Shown here in pieces: positions 23,599 through 33,200 of a stretch of DNA of 64,000 nucleotides. Numbering within the stretch: position 1 is the stretch's first letter; each line of letters begins with the position of its first letter. The notes under the pieces were generated by a model that made no database searches, was not told where the DNA came from, and worked only from the letters and a program-made list of their open reading frames with translations. The DNA is from Pseudomonadota bacterium (GTDB taxonomy: Bacteria; Pseudomonadota; Gammaproteobacteria; Xanthomonadales; Wenzhouxiangellaceae): positions 930,001 through 994,000 of the forward strand of contig CP053448.1 in NCBI GenBank assembly GCA_013285445.1, read 5' to 3'. A program made the position numbers and the translations under genes.

Positions 23599-26500
23599 AT
23601 GAGCAAGATACCGACCTTTGATCCTGCCGAGGTCATGCAGCGCGATATCGTTGACCTGAAACGCCGGCACAAGCAGCTGGCGCGGTTTCGGGGTCCGGCC
23701 GACAAGCGCGCGATGTTGCTGGGCGACTATGAGCAGCGCCTGACCGCGTCGGTGGCGCGCTGCCGTGCGCGCGCCGAAAACCGGCCTGACACCGGTCAAC
23801 CACCGAACCTGCCGATCTCGGCCCGCGCTGAGGCCATCGTGAAAGCGATCCGTGACCACCAGGTGGTCATCGTCGCCGGCGAGACCGGTTCGGGCAAGTC
23901 GACGCAATTGCCGAAGCTGTGCCTGGACGCCGGTCAGGGCATGCGAGGGCTGATCGGCTGCACCCAGCCCAGGCGCATAGCGGCGCGCTCGGTGGCCCGG
24001 CGCGTGGCCGAGGAGCTGGGCACGGAGCTGGGCCAGACGGTTGGCTTCCAGGTGCGCTTCAACGACCGGGTCTCGGCAGACAGCTACATCAAGTTTATGA
24101 CCGACGGCATTCTGCTCGCCGAGATCCATCGTGACCGCCTGCTCGATGCCTACGACACCCTGATCATCGACGAGGCGCATGAACGCAGTCTCAACATCGA
24201 TTTCCTGCTCGGCTACCTCAAGCGCCTGATCCAGCGCAGGCCGGACCTGAAGATCGTCATCACCTCCGCGACCATCGACACCGAGCGATTCGCCGGGCAC
24301 TTCGACGACGCGCCGGTCATCAAGGTTGAGGGCCGCGGCTATCCGGTCGATGTCCGATACCAGACACCGAAAGAGGGCGAGGACCTGGCGCAGCAAGTGC
24401 ACCGCGCCGTTGACACAGTCGGCCGCATCGACGCTCGGGGGGACATACTGGTGTTCCTTCCCGGTGAGCGCGAAATTTTCCAGGTCTCGCGCGCCCTCAA
24501 GCGCGCCAATCTGTCCCATACCGAAGTTTTGCCGCTTTACGCTCGCCTGCCGGCCGCCCAGCAAGACCGCATCTTCCGCACCGGCCAGGGGCGGCGCATC
24601 GTGCTGGCTACCAACGTCGCCGAAACCTCGCTGACAGTGCCCGGCATCCGGTTCGTGATTGACTCGGGCCTGGCGAGAATCTCGCGCTACGCGGCCCACT
24701 CGAAGGTGTTGCGGCTGCCGGTGGAGCCGATCTCGCAGGCCTCGTGCAACCAGCGCGCCGGGCGCTGCGGACGCGTCGCCCCGGGCACCTGTATCCGGCT
24801 GTTCGACGAGGCCGATTTTCTCTTGCGCCCGGAGTTTACCGAGCCGGAAATCCAGCGCGCCGGCCTGGTCGGCGTCGTGCTGGAAATGCTGTCGCTGGGC
24901 CTGGGCGACCCCGAGGACTTCCCCTTCATCGATGCGCCACCGAAGCGCCTGATCGCTGAGGCTCGCCAGAGCCTGTTCGAACTGGGTGCGGTCGACACCG
25001 GCCGAAAGCTCACCAAGCTGGGCCGCAGGCTTGCCCGCCTGCCGGTCGACGCCCGTCACGGACGCATGCTCGTCGAGGCGGCCGAGCGTGGCGCTCTGGC
25101 CGAAGTGCTGGTACTGGTCGCCGGCCTGGCGGTGGCCGACGTGCGCGACCGGCCGCTCGACCGGCAGCAGGCCGCCGACCAGGCCCACGCCGAGTTCACC
25201 GTGCCCGAGTCGGATTTCTCGACCTTGCTCAAGATCTGGCGCTGGTGGCAGGCGATGCGTACCGAGCACTCCCGCAGCCAGGCCGACAAACGAGCCCGGG
25301 CTCACTTTCTGGCGCCCCAGCGCCTGCACGAGTGGGGCCAGCTCCACGGCCAGCTCAGGCAGATCGCGCGCGACGAGCGCTGGCGGTCGGGAGATCTCGG
25401 CTCGGCCGAGGCCGACAAGGTACATCGCAGCCTGCTGGCCGGGCTGCTCGGCATGATCGGTCAGCACCAGGAAGCCGGCGAGTACCAGGGCGCGCGTGGT
25501 CAACAGTTCCGCATCTTCCCCGGCTCGGTGCTGGCAAGACGCAATCCGGGATGGATCATGGCCGCGGAGCTGGTCGAGACCGCGCGGCCCTATGCGCGCA
25601 TGGTCGCGCCGGTCAAGCCCGAATGGCTGGAAGAGCAGGGCGCCCACTTGCTCAGGCGCCACGCTTTCGATCCGCACTGGGACCGGCGCTCGGGCCGGGT
25701 GATGGGCTACGAACAGGTCAGCCTGCACGGACTGGTCCTGGTCGAGAAGCGGCGTATTCACTACGGCCCCCGTGATCCCGAAAGCGCCCGCGCAATCTTC
25801 ATTCGTCATGCGCTGGTGCGCGGCGAGATCGATTCCAAGGCGACGTTTCTCAAACGCAACGCCGCACTGAGGCAGGAGCTGGCCACGCATGAGCACAAGC
25901 GCCGCCGGCGCGACGTGCTGGCCGCCGAGCGCGAGCTTGAAGCCTTCTTCGACGAGCGCCTGCCGGCGGGCGTCTATACGACCAAAGCGTTCGCGCGCTG
26001 GTACGAGCGTCTTGACTCGGCCGAGCGCGAGCGCCTGCTTTATGATCGCGCCACGCTGCTCAGAGACGATGCGCCGCTGGCCGGGCATGACGCCTTTCCC
26101 GAGTATTTCGAGCTGGGCGGGGAACGTTTTCGGCTGCGCTATCACTTCGATCCGGCCAGCGAATGTGACGGCGTCACCCTGGACTGCCCACTTCATCTGC
26201 TCAACCGGCTTGATATCGACCGGATGCAATGGCTGGTGCCGGGCCTGCTCGAGGACAAGGTTACGGCCCTGATCGCCAGCCTGCCCAAGGCCAAGCGCCG
26301 TTCGCTGGTGCCGGCAGCCGAGTACGCTCGTGCCGCGCTGGAGTCGCTCGGCTCACCTGAAGGCAGCCTGCTCGAGCGCCTCGCCGCCGAACTGTCGCGC
26401 ATGTCGGGCATGACCGTCGAATCCGGCGATTTCAAGCTCGACAAACTGCCGAAGCATCTGAGTTTCCGGGTACGGGTGCGCGGGGACGGGGGCAAAGTGC

Positions 26501-27447
26501 TTGGTGAGAGTCGCGATGCCAGGGACCTGGTCGATCGCTTCAGCGAGCAGGCTCGCCGTGAGTTCATGGAGCGCCAGGCCGGGCAATGGCAGCGCGACGC
26601 CCTGGGCCCGGAGCAGTTTCCGGAACTGCCCGAGACCATCAGGACTCGCGGGGGACACGAGGCCTGGCCGGCCCTGGTCGGGCAGGGTGAGCGCGCCGGC
26701 GTGCGTCTGTTCGATACCCTGAGCGAGGCGCAATTTGCCCATCGAGCGGGTTTGGCAGCTCTGCTGCGCATGGCCTTGCGTGATAAGTGGAAGTACCTGC
26801 ACAAGCATCACGGACTGTCGCGCGAAGCACAGCTTGCCTGGGCCCGGGTCGAGGATGTCTTGGCCTTCGCCGGGGCATTGCGCGATCTGGTTCTGCGCGA
26901 CCTGATGGGCGATGCCTGGGCGGTGCGGGATCACGAAGCCTTCAATCAGCGGGTTACCGCCGTTCGTCGGGAATTGCTGGGCCGCTATGCCGAAATCGCC
27001 AACACTGCAGACAGCAGTCTGCGGCAGTGGCACGAACTGTCGATCGGGTTGAACAGTCTCGAGCAGGCGGTGCCACGGGCTGTGGCCGATATGCGCGATC
27101 AGCTCGATGACCTGATGTATGCCGGTTTCGTTAACGATATCGAAGCCGAACGGCTGGTGCACTATCCGCGCTATCTGGCGGCCATGCGTCAGCGACTGAA
27201 TGTCCTGGAGCACGATCCGGTCCGGGATCGTCAGCGCATGGAGGCGGTTGCGCCCTGGTGGCGACGCTACCTGGATTATCTTTCATCGGGCGGCTGGTAT
27301 ACCGACGCGCTGGATGACTATCGCTGGCTGGTCGAGGAGTACCGGGTGCAGACTTTCGCCCAGTCGCTCGGGACATCGGTCAAGGTTTCACGTCAGCGAT
27401 TGGAAGCGGCCTGGCAGCAGGTTGTCAGGAGCGGCGGACGTGCGTGA
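23599..27447 (+). CDS. hrpA: ATP-dependent RNA helicase HrpA
   Basis: 1282 residues, close to the usual 1300. DEAH-box helicase: Walker A GETGSGKST (95-103), DEAH at 191-194, S-A-T at the domain boundary, then Q-R-A-G-R-C-G-R as motif VI. After the helicase core come the HA2-type and OB-fold regions and the large DUF3418 C-terminal part found in HrpA. It unwinds RNA and rescues stalled ribosomes on mRNA in E. coli. The gene is monocistronic-looking, with a 155 bp gap to the next gene. Confidence 0.97.
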   Translation: MSKIPTFDPAEVMQRDIVDLKRRHKQLARFRGPADKRAMLLGDYEQRLTASVARCRARAENRPDTGQPPNLPISARAEAIVKAIRDHQVVIVAGETGSGKSTQLPKLCLDAGQGMRGLIGCTQPRRIAARSVARRVAEELGTELGQTVGFQVRFNDRVSADSYIKFMTDGILLAEIHRDRLLDAYDTLIIDEAHERSLNIDFLLGYLKRLIQRRPDLKIVITSATIDTERFAGHFDDAPVIKVEGRGYPVDVRYQTPKEGEDLAQQVHRAVDTVGRIDARGDILVFLPGEREIFQVSRALKRANLSHTEVLPLYARLPAAQQDRIFRTGQGRRIVLATNVAETSLTVPGIRFVIDSGLARISRYAAHSKVLRLPVEPISQASCNQRAGRCGRVAPGTCIRLFDEADFLLRPEFTEPEIQRAGLVGVVLEMLSLGLGDPEDFPFIDAPPKRLIAEARQSLFELGAVDTGRKLTKLGRRLARLPVDARHGRMLVEAAERGALAEVLVLVAGLAVADVRDRPLDRQQAADQAHAEFTVPESDFSTLLKIWRWWQAMRTEHSRSQADKRARAHFLAPQRLHEWGQLHGQLRQIARDERWRSGDLGSAEADKVHRSLLAGLLGMIGQHQEAGEYQGARGQQFRIFPGSVLARRNPGWIMAAELVETARPYARMVAPVKPEWLEEQGAHLLRRHAFDPHWDRRSGRVMGYEQVSLHGLVLVEKRRIHYGPRDPESARAIFIRHALVRGEIDSKATFLKRNAALRQELATHEHKRRRRDVLAAERELEAFFDERLPAGVYTTKAFARWYERLDSAERERLLYDRATLLRDDAPLAGHDAFPEYFELGGERFRLRYHFDPASECDGVTLDCPLHLLNRLDIDRMQWLVPGLLEDKVTALIASLPKAKRRSLVPAAEYARAALESLGSPEGSLLERLAAELSRMSGMTVESGDFKLDKLPKHLSFRVRVRGDGGKVLGESRDARDLVDRFSEQARREFMERQAGQWQRDALGPEQFPELPETIRTRGGHEAWPALVGQGERAGVRLFDTLSEAQFAHRAGLAALLRMALRDKWKYLHKHHGLSREAQLAWARVEDVLAFAGALRDLVLRDLMGDAWAVRDHEAFNQRVTAVRRELLGRYAEIANTADSSLRQWHELSIGLNSLEQAVPRAVADMRDQLDDLMYAGFVNDIEAERLVHYPRYLAAMRQRLNVLEHDPVRDRQRMEAVAPWWRRYLDYLSSGGWYTDALDDYRWLVEEYRVQTFAQSLGTSVKVSRQRLEAAWQQVVRSGGRA

Positions 27448-27601
27448 ATGTGACGGATTGCAAGAAATCGGGCGCATTTGGCGATAACGGCGCTTCAACC
27501 ACTGAATTTTGTCGAAAACTAATGAACTTCTTAACAAGCCATTTGTTTAAACTACTGATTATTCGTGTGAAGTGCGATTTTTGACGCAGGTCATTCAATA
27601 G

Positions 27602-30600
27602 GTGAGAGTAATCTTGAAACCGCGATTGATGCATTTTTCTTATATCCTGGTGTTGCTGGCAACATGGCCGATGCTCGCCTTGGGCGATATGGGTTCACAG
27701 CGGCACCCCGATGCCGGGTACCTGTTCGATCAGCTGGGGCTGCAGCAGACCTCGTTCGGGCTGCTGATCGGCAGTGACTCGCCGCGCTTTCCCGTGACCT
27801 CGCCGGATGGCGTGGCCTATAACGTGGCCGACAACACGGTGGAGTTCAGCGTAGTCGGACCGGTGGTCTGTTTTGACGCCGGCAAGACCGGTAGCGTGCC
27901 GCGCCTGGAGGTGACCGATGTCAACGGACACCTGGTGATCGATTTCGAGTTCGAGGACTTTTTCGAGTATGCGCTGGTCAATGATGACCTGCTGGCCCCG
28001 ACCAGTGCCGGTACGCACTGCTTTTTCCGGCAGGGACCGGATGAGACCTTCAAACTGCAGGGCAGCCTGGATCCGGGCGTTTTGTTCACCTCGAGATTCC
28101 AGAGCGATGATCCCAGCAACAATCTGTCGTTGACGATTACGCCGACGCCGGAGCAGGCGCGTATCGATGGAACGGCCAGCTACGAGATCCGGCTTTTCAA
28201 CGAGGGCGACAGCGCGATCGACCCGCTGGCTTTTCAGGAGCTCTATCCGGCCAACCCAGAGTTTTTCGACGCGCAGCTGAACTTCATCAGCAGCATCCAG
28301 TGTACTGCCGGGCCTGATAGCTCCTGTGGCAATGGCCTGTCGCCGCCGCAGGGTTCCCCGCTGACGTTCATCCGGGTCGAGGATCTGCGGCTCGGTGCCG
28401 GTGAGGAGATCGTCATCGAGGTCGAGCGCGATGTATGGCAGGAATCGACTCGCGGCAGCACGATCGAGCTGCTCGGTGCCGCGGTGGCGCTCGACGGGGT
28501 TGGCCAGGTACCCCAGAATGCCGCGGCCCAGGCCGAGATTCTGGTGGTAGGTGACGGTTCCTGGATCAGTGTCGCAGATGGAACGCATGAGTCGGTGGTG
28601 ACCGATGACACCGCCGACGGCCTCACCCTGCAGGTCGAAGCCTTCGACAGTGACAATGTTGGCGATGACCCAATCCCCCTGGTCGGGCTGGAGATCGAGG
28701 TCGCCTCGGTCTGCCGGATCGACCTGGAAATGGAGACCTGCGACCCAGTCAGCCCTTTTGACGTCGTGGTTTCGCCCGGGGTCGGCATGACCGGCCTGAC
28801 CGGCGTTGCCGAGTTCCAGGTAGCCGCGACGGTTGCCGGCCAATACCGGATCGATTTCCAGGTCACCGACGATTCGCTCAACGATCCCGGACTCAACGCA
28901 TCATTTGATCGTGGCGCCGACCAGACCGATGTGGTGGTTGAGTTCATGCCCGGCCTGCCGGACTACCTGCAGGCGGTTGCCTCTCCGCCTGCTTCCGTTC
29001 AGGCCGGCGAGGTTTTCGGCGCCGAGGTCATGGTGCGGGACGAGTTCGGCAACCAGACGGCCTGCGACCTGGCCACGCCGCCTGCATTGAGCATCGACCT
29101 GGTCGATGGCAATCCCGCCGGCGACATCATCGACCCGGTCAGCCAGAGCTATGACTGCGGGCTGATTACGCTGTCGGATGTGCGCGTCGACCAGGTCGGC
29201 TCCGGTTACGCGCTCAGGCTGCAGGCCAGCGGTCTCGATCCGGTCTGGACAGCCGACTTCGACGTCGTTCCCGGCCCGGCATCACCGCTGACCAGCCAGG
29301 TCACGGCATCACCCAATGACGGACTGATTGCGGGCAGCGAAAGCCCCAGCGCGCTGGAGATTCTGCTCAGGGATGAATTCGGCAACGACCTCGTCGCCGG
29401 CGAAGATCCGGTCGGATTCCAGCCGCTCGGTGCCGGCGAAGGCACGATCGGCACCGTGATTGACCAGGGCGATGGAACCTACAGTGCCACCTACACAACC
29501 GGCACGGTGGCCGGCCAGATTGCGATTGTGCCGCTGCTCGACGGCACGCCGTTTACCCAAACCACCTCGATTTCGGTCGAACCGGCATCAGCATCGGCAA
29601 CGACCAGCACGGTCATCGCCACACCCGCTGAGCTGACCGCGGACGGCGAGTCGTCGAGCCAGCTTGACATCCAGCTCAGGGACGAATTCGGCAATGACCT
29701 GGACAGCGGCGGCGATAGCGCCCTGATCAGCTTTGTCACGCCGACCCAGGGCAGCATAGACAGCCAGATCGACGACAATGGTGACGGCAGCTACCAGACC
29801 ACCTACTATGCCGGCACCGTAACCGGAGCGGTTGATATCGTTCCGCGACTTGATGGCGTGGACTTTGCCAATACCACCAGCATTACCCTGCTGCCGGGCA
29901 GCGCCTCGACGCAGACCAGTACGGTCACGGCCGAGCCGGATACCCTGACGGCCGACGGCAGCTCGACCAGCGCGCTTACCGTCGAGCTCAGGGATTTCTA
30001 CAACAACCCGCTGATCAGCGGCGGCGATGCCGTCAGTTTTCAGTCGCTCGACACCGGCAAGGGGAGTATCGGCCCGGTGACGGACCTGGGTGACGGCAGC
30101 TACACCGCGATCTACACTGCCGGAACGATCGCCGACCCGGTCGAGATCGTGCCCTTGCTTGATGGTTCGGCCTTCGACAATACAGCCATTGTCACGCTCG
30201 AGCCCGGTGCCCCGGACGAGCTGCGCTTTGCCGACGGCGGGCAACCGAGCGATGTCGTCGCCAACGAGACCATGAATCCGCCGGTTGCCGTCGAGATCGT
30301 CGATGCCGAAGGCAACGTCGTGACCAGCAGCACCCTGACGGTCAGCCTCGAGCGACGTATCGACGGTGGCGGCACCTTCCAGGCCGCCCAGACCGCCGTT
30401 GCCGGAGTCGCGACGTTCGCTTCCCTCAGCGTTCCCGATTCGGGTCAGGGCTACGAGCTGCGGGCCTCGATCAGCTCGCCCAACCGCTTCGTCGACAGTG
30501 ACCCGTTCGACGTCAGCGCCGCGGCATTCAGCTTCCATGATTTCGGTTCACTGACCAAGGACACCGAAAGCGCTGTGTCGGTGACGGTGGATGCGGAGGG

Positions 30601-30952
30601 CAACCTCGATCCCTCGACCTTGATCCGCTACGGGCTGGTTCTGACCGATGCCGCGGGCGGCCCCATAGTCGGCCAGTCGTTCACCCACTGCATGGATGGC
30701 CCGGGCTGCACGCAAACCGAGACGATCGGGCCGACCGATAGCAGCGGTTTTGCGTGGTTCGGCCCGTCGGCGGGTGTGACGGCCGGAGCGGTCGGCATCA
30801 CCGATCCGGGGGGAACGACGTCGCATTTCCTCGTCACCCCGATTACGGGCGGCAGTCAGCGGCTGGAGTTGACGCTGTACGACTGGACCGACAACAATAA
30901 CCCGGGATGGCTGGGCGCGGGCACGCACGAGTACAGCGTAGCGGTCCCCTGA
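27602..30952 (+). CDS. Large secreted protein with Big_1/intimin-type Ig-like repeats
   Basis: 1116 residues. Signal peptide: K-P-R-L-M-H-F-S-Y-I-L-V-L-L-A-T-W-P-M-L-A-L-G. The first ~480 residues are beta-rich with DUF11-like pieces (I-E-L-L-G-A-A-V-A). From about residue 563 three similar repeats of about 103 residues run in tandem (nt 29290-30213), each with L-T-A-D-G-x-S-x-S-x-L-x-I-x-L-R-D and D-G-S-Y-x-x-x-Y-x-A-G-T, the invasin/intimin Ig-like (Big_1) signature. The end is another beta domain. No LPXTG, autotransporter or TM anchor was seen. It may be a cell-surface or released adhesin. Start codon is GTG 27602 or TTG 27614; uncertain. Confidence 0.8.
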   Translation: MRVILKPRLMHFSYILVLLATWPMLALGDMGSQRHPDAGYLFDQLGLQQTSFGLLIGSDSPRFPVTSPDGVAYNVADNTVEFSVVGPVVCFDAGKTGSVPRLEVTDVNGHLVIDFEFEDFFEYALVNDDLLAPTSAGTHCFFRQGPDETFKLQGSLDPGVLFTSRFQSDDPSNNLSLTITPTPEQARIDGTASYEIRLFNEGDSAIDPLAFQELYPANPEFFDAQLNFISSIQCTAGPDSSCGNGLSPPQGSPLTFIRVEDLRLGAGEEIVIEVERDVWQESTRGSTIELLGAAVALDGVGQVPQNAAAQAEILVVGDGSWISVADGTHESVVTDDTADGLTLQVEAFDSDNVGDDPIPLVGLEIEVASVCRIDLEMETCDPVSPFDVVVSPGVGMTGLTGVAEFQVAATVAGQYRIDFQVTDDSLNDPGLNASFDRGADQTDVVVEFMPGLPDYLQAVASPPASVQAGEVFGAEVMVRDEFGNQTACDLATPPALSIDLVDGNPAGDIIDPVSQSYDCGLITLSDVRVDQVGSGYALRLQASGLDPVWTADFDVVPGPASPLTSQVTASPNDGLIAGSESPSALEILLRDEFGNDLVAGEDPVGFQPLGAGEGTIGTVIDQGDGTYSATYTTGTVAGQIAIVPLLDGTPFTQTTSISVEPASASATTSTVIATPAELTADGESSSQLDIQLRDEFGNDLDSGGDSALISFVTPTQGSIDSQIDDNGDGSYQTTYYAGTVTGAVDIVPRLDGVDFANTTSITLLPGSASTQTSTVTAEPDTLTADGSSTSALTVELRDFYNNPLISGGDAVSFQSLDTGKGSIGPVTDLGDGSYTAIYTAGTIADPVEIVPLLDGSAFDNTAIVTLEPGAPDELRFADGGQPSDVVANETMNPPVAVEIVDAEGNVVTSSTLTVSLERRIDGGGTFQAAQTAVAGVATFASLSVPDSGQGYELRASISSPNRFVDSDPFDVSAAAFSFHDFGSLTKDTESAVSVTVDAEGNLDPSTLIRYGLVLTDAAGGPIVGQSFTHCMDGPGCTQTETIGPTDSSGFAWFGPSAGVTAGAVGITDPGGTTSHFLVTPITGGSQRLELTLYDWTDNNNPGWLGAGTHEYSVAVP
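29290..30213 (+). repeat. Three tandem Ig-like (Big_1) repeats, protein level
   Basis: Repeats start near 29290, 29599 and 29914. Conserved words are L-R-D-E-F/Y-x-N, G-D-G-S/T-Y and V-P-x-L-D-G. DNA identity is moderate, so this is a protein repeat rather than a recent DNA duplication. Confidence 0.75.
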
Positions 30953-31000
30953 GATTTGCCGCTGCCGGCCGGTCGACGCCCGGCAGTGGCCCGAGCCCTC

Positions 31001-33178
31001 ATGGAACCCCGTTCGACCGGACGTCCCGGTAGCACACAAAGGCAGGTTGTCGAACGCTGGCTTGAGCGTTACTTCAAGGCGGTGCCGGCAGCCGGAAAGG
31101 ACCAATCACTGGCCTTGCGGGCCGGCGAGCGGTTGTTCGAGCACACCGATGAACAGCAGCTGCAGCTGGTCGCCGGTTCGCTCAAGGCACTGGAATCCCT
31201 GTCGCCGGACACCGCCACGGTGCTTGCCACCCTGGTGCTGCCGCTGGCGCTCGATGACGAGGCCGAACTCGCGTCCCTGCGCGATGACCTGCCCGAAGAA
31301 GTCCTGCAGCTGCTCGGCCAGCTGCGCACGCTGACCCACTTCGGCCGCACCTATCTGCCCGATGACCACAGTCGCGCCGAGGGGCTGCGCCGGCTGTTGA
31401 TGGCCCTGGTGGCCGATGTGCGGGTCGTGCTGGTCGCGCTGGCCTGGCAGATTGCCCGCCTGGGCGCTGCCGAAAGTGGTCCGGAAGACCTGCGCCGCGA
31501 GCTGGCGCGCGAAACACAGCTCATTCACGCGCCGCTGGCCAACCGGCTGGGCATCTGGCAGCTCAAGTGGCAGCTCGAGGATGTCTCCTTTCGCTATCTG
31601 GAGCCACAGACCTACCAGCGCATCGCTCGACTCGTGGCCGAGAAACGATCGGATCGCCAGGCCTTCATCCAGCGCTTCATGAATGATCTCGAGCAGATGC
31701 TCAGGCATTCGCACATCGATGCCGAGGTCAGCGGCCGCGCCAAACACATCTACTCCATCTGGCGCAAGATGCAGCGCAAGGGGCTGGACTTTCACGAGCT
31801 GTTTGATGTGCGCGCCGTACGCGTGCTGGTTGACACCGTCGAGCATTGCTACTCGGTGCTCGGGCTGGTGCACACGCGCTGGCAGCCGGTGCCCGGTGAA
31901 TTCGACGACTACATCACCAACCCCAAGGCCAATTTGTACCGGTCGCTGCACACGGCAGTGCGTACCGACAGCGGGCGGGTTGTCGAAGTGCAGATCCGCA
32001 CCCATGAAATGCACCGTCACGCCGAACTCGGAGTGGCCGCACACTGGCGATACAAGGAAGGTGGGCCGCGCGATGACGCGCTGGAAAACCGTATCGGCGT
32101 GATGCGCAGGCTGCTCGAGCGTTCGGACGGAGACGACAGCGACGACGATAGCCTGCTGGAAGAATTTCGGAATCTGACCACCGAGGACCGGATCTACGTG
32201 CTGACGCCGAAAGGCGAGGTGCGCGACCTGGCTGCGGGTGCCACCCCGCTGGATTTCGCGTACCTGATCCATACCGAGGTCGGCCATCGCTGTCGTGGGG
32301 CTCGGGTCAACGGCCGTATCGTGCCCTTGACCTATCAGCTCAACAACGGCGACCGGGTCGAAATCCTGACCGGCAAGCAACCCAATCCGTCACGTGACTG
32401 GCTGTTGCCGAGCCTGGGCTACGTGGGCACCGCACGCGCCCGGGCCAAGATCCGCCAGTGGTTCCGGCAGCAGGACCAGGGCGAAAACCAGGCGGCCGGG
32501 CGCCAGGCCGTCGAGGCCGAGTTCAGACGCCTCAGCCTGGATACCGGGATGATCGGTCATGTGCTCGACCGGTTCAACGCCAATCGCATCGAGGAGCTGT
32601 ATGCCATGATCGGGGCGGGAGACCTGACTGCCACACAGGTCGCCCATGCCGTGGAGCGCTATTTTCGCCGCGATGACCGCGGCGAAGCCTCGATCGCCGT
32701 GCACAAGGCCGACGCCGAACCGTCGAGTGACCAAGACATCCGGATCGAGGGGCTCGGCAGCCTGATGCACCAGATGGCGCGTTGTTGCCAGCCCGTTCCC
32801 GGCGACGAGATTGCCGGCTACATTACGCGCACCCGGGGCGTGAGCATCCATCGACAGGACTGCCGCCAGTTCCTTGCCCTGAGGCGGCGGCACCCCGAGC
32901 GCGTACTCGGAGTGCACTGGGCGGATGCCGGCCGCAGCCGCTATCCATCAGCCATCCGCATCGACGCCTGGGATCGACGTGACCTGATCAAGGACCTGGG
33001 TACGCTTCTGGCCAGCGAAAAAGTGAACGTGACTGCCATGAACGCCAGCCACGACCCGACCAGCGACCGGGTGGCGATCGAGCTGACCGTTCAGGTCATG
33101 GACTTCGAGCAGTTGTCGAATCTAATGGCCAGGATGCAGCAGATTCCGAACGTCTTCGACGTGACCCGCATTCGATAG
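31001..33178 (+). CDS. relA: (p)ppGpp synthetase RelA
   Basis: 725 residues. Order: degenerate HD region with no HD metal motif, synthetase domain, TGS domain (Y-V-L-T-P-K-G-E-V-R-D-L-A-A-G-A-T-P-L-D-F-A-Y) and a C-terminal zinc-finger-like CC...H segment (A-R-C-C-Q-P-V-P-G-D) plus ACT domain. The acidic E-F-D-D at 300-303 marks a RelA-type synthetase that uses GDP/GTP plus ATP. It makes (p)ppGpp on stalled ribosomes and acts with DksA on RNA polymerase. The usual N-G-Y-Q-S of the following loop reads N-L-Y-R-S here. ATG 31001 is chosen (preceding in-frame ATG 30956 lies 3 bases after the Ig gene). Confidence 0.95.
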   Translation: MEPRSTGRPGSTQRQVVERWLERYFKAVPAAGKDQSLALRAGERLFEHTDEQQLQLVAGSLKALESLSPDTATVLATLVLPLALDDEAELASLRDDLPEEVLQLLGQLRTLTHFGRTYLPDDHSRAEGLRRLLMALVADVRVVLVALAWQIARLGAAESGPEDLRRELARETQLIHAPLANRLGIWQLKWQLEDVSFRYLEPQTYQRIARLVAEKRSDRQAFIQRFMNDLEQMLRHSHIDAEVSGRAKHIYSIWRKMQRKGLDFHELFDVRAVRVLVDTVEHCYSVLGLVHTRWQPVPGEFDDYITNPKANLYRSLHTAVRTDSGRVVEVQIRTHEMHRHAELGVAAHWRYKEGGPRDDALENRIGVMRRLLERSDGDDSDDDSLLEEFRNLTTEDRIYVLTPKGEVRDLAAGATPLDFAYLIHTEVGHRCRGARVNGRIVPLTYQLNNGDRVEILTGKQPNPSRDWLLPSLGYVGTARARAKIRQWFRQQDQGENQAAGRQAVEAEFRRLSLDTGMIGHVLDRFNANRIEELYAMIGAGDLTATQVAHAVERYFRRDDRGEASIAVHKADAEPSSDQDIRIEGLGSLMHQMARCCQPVPGDEIAGYITRTRGVSIHRQDCRQFLALRRRHPERVLGVHWADAGRSRYPSAIRIDAWDRRDLIKDLGTLLASEKVNVTAMNASHDPTSDRVAIELTVQVMDFEQLSNLMARMQQIPNVFDVTRIR

Positions 33179-33200
33179 CGCGGGTGCTTCGGGTTCTTCA

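Noticed and set aside
23467..26229. 920-residue open frame antisense to hrpA
   Set aside because: Follows codon bias of hrpA on the other strand; no motif or ribosome site, composition Gln/Arg/Ala typical of high-GC shadow frames.
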